This document shows positions 53,839 through 63,039 of a stretch of DNA of 64,000 nt, piece by piece. Source of the DNA: Macrothele yani (taxonomy: Eukaryota; Arthropoda; Arachnida; Araneae; Macrothelidae); contig CM077034.1 of NCBI GenBank assembly GCA_039090855.1, positions 14,863,219-14,927,218 of the forward strand. The letters run 5' to 3'. The notes below the pieces were generated by a model. The model was given only the letters and a program-made list of their open reading frames with translations, made no database searches and was not told the origin of the DNA. The first letter of the stretch is position 1. The number at the start of each line of letters is the position of its first letter. A program made the position numbers and the translations under genes.

Positions 53839-56800
53839 GAAACGGTGACCAGTGACCCTAAATTAAGGACGGGTTCCCATGTAAAGTCTCCCATTAGGGA
53901 CGGGTTCCCATGTAAAGTCTTCCCTGGAACCAGTGACCCTAAATTAGGGACAAGTTCCCATGTAAAGTCTCCCATTAGGGACGGGTTCCCATTTAAAGTC
54001 TTCCCTGGGACCAGTGACCCTAAATTAGGGACGGGTTCCCATGTAAAGTCTTTCCTGGAACCAGTGACCCTAAATTAGGGACGGGTTCCCATGTAAAGTC
54101 TCCCATTAGGGACGGGTTCCCATGTAAAGTCTTCCCTGGAACCAGTGACCCTAAATTAGGGACGGGTTCCCATGTAAAGTCTCCCATTAGTGACGGGTTC
54201 CCATGTAAAGTCTTCCCTGGAACCAGTGAGCCTAAATTAGGGACGGGTTCCCATGTAAAGTCTCCCATTAGGGACGGGTTCCCATGTAAAGTCTTTCCTG
54301 GAACCAGTGACCCTAAATTAGGGACGGATTCCCATGTAAAGTCTCCCATTAGGGACGGGTTCCCATGTAAAGTCTTCCCTGGAACCAGTGACCCTAAATT
54401 AAGGACGGATACCCATGTAAAGTCTCCCATTAGGGACGGGTTCCCATGTAAAGTCTTCCCTGGAACCAGTGACCCTAAATTAGGGACGGGTTCCCATGTA
54501 AAGTCTCCCATTAGGGACGGGTTCCCATGTAAAGTCTTTCCTGGAACCAGTGACCCTAAATTAGGGACGGATTCCCATGTAAAGTCTCCCATTAGGGACG
54601 GGTTCCCATGTAAAGTCTTCCCTGGAACCAGTGACCCTAAATTAGGGACGAGTTCCCATGTAAAGTCTCCCGTTAGGGACGGGTTCCCATGTAAAGTCTT
54701 CCCTGGAACCAGTGACCCTAAATTAGAGACGGGTTCCCATGTAAAGTCTCCCATTAGGGACGGGTTCCCATGTAAAGTCTTTCCTGGAACCAGTGACCCT
54801 AAATTAGGGACGGATTCCCATGTAAAGTCTCCCATTAGGGACGGGTTCCCATGTAAAGTCTTCCCTGGAACCAGTGACCCTAAATTAGGGACGGATTCCC
54901 ATGTAAAGTCTCCCATTAGGGACGGGTTCCCATGTAAAGTCTTCCCTGGAACTAGTGACCCTAAATTAGGGACGGGTTCCCATGTAAAGTCTTCCCTGGA
55001 ACCAGTGACCCTAAATTAGGGACAGGTTCCCATGTAAAGTCTCCCATTAGGGACGGGTTCCCATGTAAAGTCTTTCCTGGAACCAGTGACCCTAAATTAG
55101 GGACGGATTCCCATGTAAAGTCTCCCATTAGTGACGGGTTCCCATGTAAAATCTTTCCTGGAACCAGTGACCCTAAATTAGGGACGGATTCCCATGTAAA
55201 GTCTCCCATTAGGAACGGGTTCCCATGTAAAGTCTTCCCTGGAACCAGTGACCCTAAATTAGGGACGGGTTCCCATGTAAAGTCTCCCATTAGTGACGGG
55301 TTCCCATTTAAAGTCTTCCCTGGAACCAGTGACCCTAAATTAAGGACGGGTTCCCATGTAAAGTCTCCCATTAAGGACGGGTTCCCATGTAAAGTCTTCC
55401 CTGGAACCAGTGACCCTAAATTAGGGACAGGCTCCCATGTAAAGTCTCCCATTAGGGACGGGTTCCCATTTAAAGTCTTCCCTGGGACCAGTGACCCTAA
55501 ATTAGGGACGGGTTCCCATGTAAAGTCTTTCCTTAAACCAGTGACCCTAAATTAGTGACGGATTTCCATGTAAAGTCTCCCATTAGGGACGGGTTCCCAT
55601 GTAAAGTCTTCCCTGGAACCAGTGACCCTAAATTAGGGACGGATTCCCATGTAAAGTCTTCCCTGGAACCAGTGACCCTAAATTAGGGACAGGTTCCCAT
55701 GTAAAGTCTCCCATTAGGGACGGGTTCCCATTTAAAATCTTCCCTGGGACCAGTGACCCTAAATTAGGGACGGGTTCCCATGTAAAGGAAACAGTGACCC
55801 TAATTTAGGGTTCCAGGGAAGACTTTAAATGGGTTCCCATTTAAAGTCTTCCCTGGAACCAGTGACCCTAAATTAGGGACGGATTCCCATGTAAAGTCTC
55901 CCATTAGTGACGGGTTCCCATGTAAAGTCTTTCCTGGAACCAGTGACCCTAAATTAGGGACGGATTCCCATGTAAAGTCTCCCATTAGGGACGGGTTCCC
56001 ATGTAAAGTCTTCCCTGGAACCAGTGACCCTAAATTAGGGACGGATTCCCATGTAAAGTCTCCCATTAGGGACGGGTTCCCATGTAAAGTCTTTCCTGGA
56101 ACCAGTGACCCTAAATTAGGGACGGATTCCCATGTAAAGTCTCCCATTAGTGACGGGTTCCCATGTAAAGTCTTCCCTGGAACCAGTGACCCTAAATTAG
56201 GGACGGGTTCCCATGTAAAGTCTCCCATTAGGGACGGGTTCCCATGTAAAGTCTTTCCTGGAACCAGTGACCCTAAATTAGGGACGCATACCCATGTAAA
56301 GTCTCCCATTAGGGACGGGTTCCCACGTAAAATCTTTCCTGGAACCAGTGACCCTAAATTAGGGACGGGTTCCCATGTAAAGGAAACAGTGACCCTAATT
56401 TAGGGTTCCAGGGAAGACTTTAAATGGGTTCCCATTTAAAGTCTTCCTGGAACCAGTGACCCTAAATTAGGGACGGGTTCCCATGTAAAGTCTCCCATTA
56501 GGGACGGGTTCCCATGTAAAGTCTTTCCTGGAACCAGTGACCCTAAATTAGGGACGGATTCCCATGTAAAGTCTCCCATTAGTGACGGGTTCCCATGTAA
56601 AGTCTTCCCTGGAACCAGTGACCCTAAATTAAGGACGGATTCCCATGTAAAGTCTCCCATTAGGGACGGGTTCCCATGTAAAGTCTTCCCTGGAACCAGT
56701 GACCCTAAATTAGGGACGGGTTCCCATGTAAAGTCTCCCATTAGGGACGGGTTCCCATGTAAAGTCTTTCCTGGAACCAGTGACCCTAAATTAGGGACGG

Positions 56801-56912
56801 ATTCCCATGTAAAGACTCCCATTAGTGACGGGTTCCCATGTAAAGTCTTCCCTGGAACCAGTGACCCTAAATTAGGGACGGGTTACCATGTAAAGTCTCC
56901 CATAGACTTTAC
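53839..56912. repeat. 81-bp satellite derived from the SINE-2 body, about 38 units
   Basis: Each unit is CTTCCCTGGAACCAGTGACC, CTAAATTAGGGACGGGTTCC and CATGTAAAGT followed by a shorter echo, CTCCCATTAGGGACGGGTTC, CCATGTAAAG. The first 36 bases equal the middle of SINE-2. With an 81-base period, a multiple of three, the minus strand stays open over many units and gives ORFs up to 298 codons made of a 27-residue repeat. These are not genes. Two higher-order blocks about 595 bases apart carry a perfect palindrome with 25-base arms (55809-55860 and 56404-56454). Confidence 0.96.
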
Positions 56913-57346
56913 ATGGGAATTGCCGCCCCGCCTGAACCGTTGCTTCAATCTCAGTTTTTTCTTCGACTGGCACATCTACATGGTAAGATCTTTATTTTGA
57001 TACCTGCACCGTATTTTTACATTCACCCATCCTCTCAAAATAGGTCTCGCAGTAAAAAACCTTATAGAATGAATATATAGATGGCACAACTCAATATGTG
57101 CATTCTAAATATTTTCACTAACAGTGGTCAAAGGAATGTTTATTTTTACATCTTTCAATAATGGGAAACATCTCACCAACGTGAATAAACTGGATCGAAT
57201 GGATATTAAATTGTATATAAACATCACGCAGTCCAACCGCATAACGCAAGCAGGTCTTCGAGAGTGTTGGCTGTTCCGACGAGAAAAACTTTGATAGGAA
57301 GTAAAAGCAACTCATAAATTAATTAAAACAACTCATGGCAAAATTA
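56913..57346. other. Spacer, nothing recognised
   Basis: No ORF or repeat is convincing. Confidence 0.5.
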
Positions 57347-57835
57347 TTAAAACAACTCATGGCAAAAGTATTTACTAAAAAAAAATGCTTTTCACCAATG
57401 AATTAATGTGATAATAATATTGTCTTCCTCGCCAATGCAGCTGACTCGAGCTTGACACACGATGCCGGCAGTTCGTGCTGTGGTTGTCCGTTGTTCTGTG
57501 GGAAGGGCATGCGCACAAATTCTCAGTCATTTCGTCGGATTTCGTCGGGCGCTTCTGCTCCTCAATGCAAAAAAAAAAAAAATTAAAAAAAAATTAAAAC
57601 AACTCATGGCAAAAGTATTTACTAAAAAAAATTGCTTTTCACCAATGAATTAATGTGATAATAATATTGTCTTCCTCGCCGATGCAGCTGACTCAAGCTT
57701 GACACTACGAAGCCAGCAGTTTGTGCTGTGGTTGTCCGTTGTTCTGTGGGAAGGGCATGCGCGCAAATTCTCAGTCATTTCGTCGGCGCTTCTGCTCCTC
57801 AATGCAAAAAAAAAAACAAAAAAAACAGGTTTTCG
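57347..57835. repeat. 246-bp tandem duplication
   Basis: TTAAAACAACTCATGGCAAA begins units at 57347 and 57593. Both continue with TGTGATAATAATATTGTCTT and GTGGTTGTCCGTTGTTCTGT and end in A-rich runs. The 3' ends in poly(A) suggest a retroposed unit duplicated in tandem. Confidence 0.85.
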
Positions 57836-58033
57836 CTCTGATCAGTGATGTGGGATTGGAACTTGGAGATGGCGGGGGAGGGAGAGAGTTAAAGCAAATA
57901 AAGTACGTCACTCACGTGTCTGCACCTACGGGCAGGAGCAGCCTGCCTCATTTGTATTAGTAAGTCAGTGACGGAGAGGAGGTGTCTTTGTTTTCCTGAT
58001 GAAACGTTTGTGGTTTTTTGTTTAGGCAAAAGT

Positions 58034-58041
58034 GATGTTTT

Positions 58042-58076
<35 letters not shown>
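58034..58076. repeat. Poly(T)-(TG)n tract
   Basis: About 28 T followed by TG repeats, immediately upstream of the LINE-B fragment. Confidence 0.9.
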
Positions 58077-58077
<1 letters not shown>

Positions 58078-59245
58078 TGTTGACTCGGATGCACGAAGTT
58101 TGCATGAAATTCAAACTGAGTATAAATAAGGGAAAAACCAAAGTTATGGTGTTTGAGAGAGGAACTGGTAGCACTGAATGTAATGTAAGTATAAATGACA
58201 CTGTGATTGACCAGGTGAGTGAGTTTGTGTATTTAGGAAGCATGTTTGACAGAGAGAACAAGTTGGATGGTGAAATCAGTAGGCGAGTGAATTCTTCTTT
58301 GAAAGTCATAGCTGCTCTGGGAGGTTTTCACAGGAATTATGGGTTCTCTAGAGAGTCCCGCATGGCTGTGTATGAAACTGTAATTGTTCCTACTCTGATG
58401 TATGGCAGTGAAACCTGGGTACTGCAGAAGAAACATAGGAGTCGTTTGTGTGCTGGAAAAATGTGTTACTTACGTGGGGTTTGTGGCAAGACACGATCTG
58501 ATTGTGTGAGGAGTGAAGATGTATTGTAGTTGTGTGATGTAAAACAAAATGTTGTTAGCAAGGTGGAGACCAATATACTTCGGTGGTTTCACCATGTTGA
58601 AAGAATGAGTGATGAAATGCTTACTAAGAAAATCTTTTCAGCCCAAGTGGCAGGAAGGAAAGGCAGAGGAAGGCCAAGAAAGACATGGGTGGATCAGATT
58701 CAGGAGTGTCTGCATGAGAAAAAGATTATGAGTATGAAGTATAAAAGATCTTGTGTACGGCGTGTAATGGATATCAGTGAAGCACGAGTTGCATGTCAAG
58801 ATCGCTGTAAATAGGGAAGTTTGATACGACAACAATAAGTAAAAATATCTGGAAGTTTGTATTTCTTTTTGGAGCTAACCTCTGAATCTCAGAGAACAGC
58901 TTAGTAATATGTATGCATGTATGAAAGAATGAGTGATGAAATGCTTACTAAGAAAATCTTTTCAGCCCCAGTGGCAGGAAGGAAAGGCAGGGGAAGACAT
59001 GGGTGGATCAGATTCAGCAGTGTCTGCATGAGAAAAAGATTATGAGTATGAAGTATAAAAGATCTTGTGTACGGCGTGTAATGGATATCAGTGAAGCACG
59101 AGTTGTATGTCAAGATCGCTGTAAATGGCAAAGTTTGATACGACAACAATGAGTAAAAATATCTGGAAGTTTGTATTTCTTTTTGGAGCTAACCTCTGAA
59201 TCTCAGAGAACAGCTTAGTGATATGTATGTATGTATGTATGTGTG
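58077..59245 (+). mobile_element. LINE family B, 3' fragment with duplicated 3' end
   Basis: A 5'-truncated copy that keeps the end of the RT and the C-terminal domain. The segment from GAAAGAATGAGTGATGAAAT at 58599 to about 58922 is repeated in tandem at 58923-59245 (spacing 324), with a small deletion in GRGRPR. Both units end in ATGTATG repeats, the element's 3' tail. Confidence 0.92.
58081..58814 (+). pseudogene. LINE-B reverse-transcriptase C-terminal region with in-frame stop
   Basis: The frame reads KFKLSINKGKTKVMVFERG (RT motif D region), EFVYLGSMFDRENKLDGEIS, a thumb-like stretch, PTLMYGSETWVLQKKHRSRL, then a TAG at 58527-58529. It resumes in the same frame with SKVETNILRWFHHVERMSDE, FSAQVAGRKGRGRPRKTWVD and IQECLHEKK, ending at TAA 58812-58814. 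The LRWxxHVxRM and GRGRPRKxW motifs are shared by many RTE/L2-like LINEs. The clade is not certain. The segment between VETNIL and GRKG is the parent of the 119-bp satellite. Confidence 0.88.
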
Positions 59246-59309
59246 TGATGTATGAATGTTTTTAGGAATTTGAAAGTTTACACGGTTTAAGTTAAGTTCA
59301 TCATCAACG

Positions 59310-59640
59310 ATGAAATTTTTAACCAAAACTGACTATCTCAAGACATTAGAGGCTTCAGTCAAAAATAAATTCCGGTGGGATTGGCTAGAAAAAAGAGACA
59401 CCCAAAAGGAGAAAGCTGGGATATGGTGTCGGAAAATTGATGCAGCTGGGTCATGTTTCTGCATATATAAATGGAGTACGTGCTACAGTTCGGCCTGCAA
59501 AACCTGTTGAAGCAATTATAACGGCTACTTGTAATAGTAAAGGTTCTTCTCCTCTTCGGTACACAAACAAGACACTGCAAATGAAGGATGTTGGAAACAT
59601 AAGCGTCAGCCTGATAGCGTCTCCGCTAAAAAATGAATGA
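59310..59640 (+). pseudogene. Transposon-derived protein fragment (BED-like Cys region)
   Basis: The frame from 59310 reads MKFLTKTDYLKTLEASVKNK, FRWDWLEKRDTQKEKAGIWC, RKIDAAGSCFC, then decays. After a shift near 59440 the other frame gives GHVSAYINGVRATVRPAKPV and ends at TGA 59638-59640. The FRWDWLE...WCRKIDxxGxCFC pattern looks like the start of a CxxC-type zinc finger found in dispersed arthropod element proteins. The name of the family is uncertain. Confidence 0.4.
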
Positions 59641-60260
59641 AGATTGCACACTTTTTTAATAAATAGTGTTATTTTATTAGTAAATATAACTTTAGATCAA
59701 CACCACGCCAGACTGATGTGTTTTTTTATTAATAAATGGAACTTAGATCAACATCCAATTTGCTAAATATACTATTATTTTATTAGTAAATACAACTTTA
59801 GGTCAATACCACCTGACTGAAACTTAACGACTAAAATTTCTGTTAAAAAAGATCAATATCCTATGAAAAAGAGGAGTTGCCTTTCTAGTAACATAAAAAC
59901 TTGACTGCAGATTTCCTTTTATTTATTTGCCAAATGAGTAATTTTGCAATTGGAAAGAAAGGCAAAACTTTTTTAAAAGGTATGTTATGTGTGTAATTGG
60001 TTTATTTTATACAAATGCAAAATTTTTATTAACGTTTTTAGTGTGGTATATGTTAAAGAAAACATCATGTAGTTGTTGAAATCAAAGTTACTTAAATTTC
60101 ACTGAAGGAATTTATTTTTTAGAAACAAATTAATACTGCAAGCTCAACCCCAAAATAATTTACTGTTGTGAGCAAAAGGTATAGGTAGGTAGTAAGCAAT
60201 TCCCAAAGTGAAACCATTTTATCTTTCGAAGTATCGGTAACAGCTTTGCTGATAAGTATA
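59641..60260. other. AT-rich spacer
   Basis: TATTTTATTAGTAAATA-type words repeat at about 59670 and 59770. No ORF is recognised. Confidence 0.5.
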
Positions 60261-60263
60261 ATC

Positions 60264-61794
60264 CACTGCCGGACAATTGCTAAGGACGGATGACAATAGC
60301 AACGATAGCAACCATAAAATGGAAGGCAGGAAAATGTGGAAATTAGCATAAGTGCTGGATACAGTAAGACGTGTTGTGCGTATGCAAATTTTGGATTCCG
60401 AACTTGTTCGTGACGTCATAGCGCTGATAAGAGATATAAAGGATTTGACGCGTATCGACCGTTGTTCTTCAAACGCAAAGTTGAAAGGGAAAGAATCAAT
60501 TGACGAACTTGCAATTTTCAGTATGTCTTCCCGACATCACCTAGATGATTTGACGCGTGGCCGTATTATTGGCAAGATTGACGAAGGGCGAAAAATAACA
60601 GATGTTGCCAGGGAGTTCGACGTCAGCCACAGTGTTGTTTCAAGGCTTTGGAAATAATTTCAAACAAATGGAGAGTGTAGCAAACGTCACGGGGGAGGCC
60701 GTGTTCGCAGTACGACACCTGCAGAAGATCGATACATAGTGCTATCAACAAAAAGACACCGGCGCAGCACAGCTAGTGAGGTAGCAAATCAGTTTATGGC
60801 TGCTACTGGCAAGCGGATCTCCCGGAAACTGTCGCCAGACTTTTGCATGAAGAAGGACTATACGCCCGCCGTCCTGTTGTGTGCACCCCATTGTCCAGAC
60901 GTCACCGTACCGCCCGTTTGCAATGGTGCCATCAACATCGCAATTGGACTGATAACGACTGGTCTGCTGTCCTCTTCTCAGATGAGAGTAGATACAGTCT
61001 ATCGTCTGATTGTCGACGACAACTGATCTGGCGTGATAGTGGTACTGCATATTGTCCAGCAAACATACAGGAAAGGGACCGATATCCGACATGTAGTGTC
61101 ATGGTATGGGCTGGCATCATGATCATTGGCCGTACGTCCCTCTATGTGCTTCCAACTGGGACTATGACTGGCCAATGATACATTAATGATGTTCTGCTAC
61201 CTCATGTTCGCATGTTCCGTGGTGCTGTCGGTGATAGATTCATTTTCATGGACGACAACGCAACATGTCATCGAACAGTCGCTGTCCAGGAGTATCTTGA
61301 GAGCGAGGATATTCAACGCCTCGATATGGCCAGCACGTTCTCCAGATCTGAATCCCATTGGAAATGTGTGGGATGCTTTGGGGAGGAGTCTTGCTGGTCG
61401 CCAATGCCCTCCAATAAACAAGGACACCCTCATCCGTGCACTGACAGAGGAATGGGATAAATTACCCCAACAGTTGCTTGATAATGTTGTGCAAAGCATG
61501 ACACGACGTGTGGAATCTTGCATCGCCCTCCATGGTGGCCATATCCCGTATTGACATCTTACGCCGGAACGCCTGCGGACGGTAATTGCATTTTTCACGT
61601 TTACGTATTCTGCACAAAATGACCTGTTTGTCCCTTGAACACGTTCCAAAGCCTTCTGGATTTCAGAGCACAATAAATTGTCTTTCTTGTAATGTCCTGG
61701 CATTCTGACATTATTTCATTTCACTTGGACACACTTACTTTTTTATGCGCTATATTGCCGTTTATGATCCGTCCTTAGCAATTGTCCGGCAGTG
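60264..61794 (+). mobile_element. Tc1-like transposon E
   Basis: Inverted ends CACTGCCGGACAATTGCTAA, continuing GGACGGAT, with the reverse complement ending at 61794. TA follows on the right at 61795-61796. On the left, TA is displaced by four bases (TAATC), a small mutation. Length 1531 bases. Confidence 0.95.
60523..61554 (+). pseudogene. Tc1-like transposase E (stops, frameshifts, catalytic E to G)
   Basis: The ATG at 60523 gives HLDDLTRGRIIGKIDEGRKI and TDVAREFDVSHSVVSRLWK (HTH), then a TAA at 60655-60657. After further breaks the frame carries LYARRPVVCTPLSRRHRTAR and LFSDESRY (D codon 60981-60983). A TGA breaks it near 61178. FMDDNATCH follows (D codon 61254-61256), then, after one extra base, WPARSPDLNPIGNVWD, where the third catalytic residue is Gly (codon 61360-61362) instead of Glu. 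D2 to this position is 34 residues. The C-terminus RVESCIALHGGHIPY ends at TGA 61552-61554. Confidence 0.92.
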
Positions 61795-61796
61795 TA

Positions 61797-62098
61797 ATTA
61801 GAGGTACTAGTAGTAATGGAAATGCTTTTGTTGTGCGGGGTGGGGGTTATGTCTCGAGTTTACGCAACGGCGTCGTTGGGAGACGCCAATGATTTCAGGG
61901 TTTCGTGCCGTGCCTTGCAAACACCTCTGACGCTGCACTTATACGCTGCTCTTACAGCAAAAATAGGAAATTTTGTTGGGTATTCATCTAATGCAGCACT
62001 TAGCTTGAAAATGATGGTAATAGTGTGATCACCTCTTGCAAATGTCATTTTGTTATGTTTTACCTTGTTCATTAGTTTGTTGTGTATTCTTTATCTAG
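61797..62098 (+). other. End of the intron before TANC exon 3
   Basis: No TE is recognised. A chance ORF covers part of it. The acceptor TATTCTTTATCTAG ends at 62098. Confidence 0.6.
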
Positions 62099-62336
62099 GA
62101 GTGGGCATGCTGCTGTTGCCTTCCACATGAGTCGTTCTATTAAGCATATGAGTGCACAGGAACTCTTTGAATTGGGTCACCATATTTTGAAAGCTCATAT
62201 CTACAAATCCATAGATCGCCAATCCCTCTTCCCCTGTCTTCCACGTGACCTTCAGGCCTTTTGGGTCAATTTAGCTAGCACGTCTATTGAAATGGCCCTC
62301 GGATGTTTCAGGAATATATACAGCCCCAATGTCAAG
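62099..62336 (+). CDS. rols: TANC/Rolling pebbles scaffold, exon 3 in window
   Basis: The first base completes the Arg codon left by exon 2, then 79 codons run to AAG|GTAAGAA. It reads SGHAAVAFHMSRS, SAQELFELGHHILKAHIYKS, LPRDLQAFWVNLASTSIEMA and LGCFRNIYSPNVK. TANC proteins have RSGHxLLAFWFSRQ, ELGHHILKAHIFK and ALASLRNLYTPNIKVSR at the same place, just before the first ankyrin repeats. The next exon, outside the window or in its last bases, should therefore begin the ankyrin array. The reading is clean, so the gene is under protein-level constraint. Confidence 0.93.
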
Positions 62337-62439
62337 GTAAGAAATTGATTTTTCCAGAATTGACATCTGTCATCCATGTTTGTTTGTCATTCGTTTTTAC
62401 ATTTCAGTGTAAGGCAATTAAATAAAGAGATCACAGTGA

Positions 62440-62945
62440 GAAGAACTGGCAGGAAAACACGTAACACACAAAACATTAAAAAAATTCTTGAAATCGTCAT
62501 CACACGCGTGAGTCACGTTGAAAAATTAAGAGCGGGACGTTTCGGTAGCGGACTCCTACCTTCATCGGCCATGGAATGAGACACGTGGGAAAAATCGTCA
62601 GTTGTTGCCAGATTTCAAAATCGCTTTCCAGATAATGGGGATGTTAAAAGGTGCGTCAGTATTGCAGGTGTTACGGGTAAGGTAGATTTCAATGCTTTTG
62701 CGGTATCTGAGGGCATGCCGATTGCTCAGCTGGGCGATTCGCTTAGCATTGTGCCGATCGGGAGCCGCGGACGTATCGCTGATGGTTAAAATTGAAAGGG
62801 GGTGGAACGGCTACCTTTCTTAACATCGGCGATATGCTCCATCAAACGCCGGTTTGTGCTGTGGTAAGTACTACCAATATAGTGGGTAACGCCTATGGAA
62901 GTGTTGATAGGGATAGAGTAGACACCTTGTAAATCTAGGGATTTA
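62440..62945 (-). mobile_element. Penelope-like retroelement remnant, GIY-YIG endonuclease
   Basis: On the minus strand from 62945 the frame reads GVYSIPINTSIGVTHYIGST, then NRRLMEHIADVKKGSRSTPF and a stop. GxY, YIG, a downstream R and EH are the landmarks of the GIY-YIG nuclease that ends Penelope-like elements. No reverse transcriptase is in the window. Further along the minus strand, at 62580-62525, a hammerhead-like core is visible (see findings). The polarity and extent of the remnant are approximate. Confidence 0.55.
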
Positions 62946-62989
62946 TTGAGAACTCATCCTTAAGGACAGAGATCTCAATAAACCCCTAG
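62935..62989. repeat. 17-base inverted repeat
   Basis: CTAGGGATTTATTGAGA (62935-62951) and TCTCAATAAACCCCTAG (62973-62989) pair with one mismatch, spacer 21 bases. It lies at the edge of the Penelope-like remnant and before the terminal satellite. Confidence 0.85.
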
Positions 62990-63039
62990 AGGCACAATGG
63001 CTCCTGCTTGAAGAAACACTTCACAAGAGAACCAACCAA

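Larger units (their letters stand above)
24658..62098 (+). other. rols: TANC intron (about 37.4 kb)
   Basis: Donor GTAATG follows AG at 24657, and acceptor TTATCTAG ends at 62098. The interrupted codon AG|G restores an Arg followed by SGH, exactly where TANC has RSGH. The intron holds most of the repeats described below. Confidence 0.85.

Noticed and set aside
54020..54916. 298-codon minus ORF of 27-residue repeats (and similar ORFs to 56822)
   Set aside because: It is the 81-bp satellite read on the minus strand. The period is a multiple of three and one frame lacks stops. It traces to a SINE body, so it is not a repeat protein gene.
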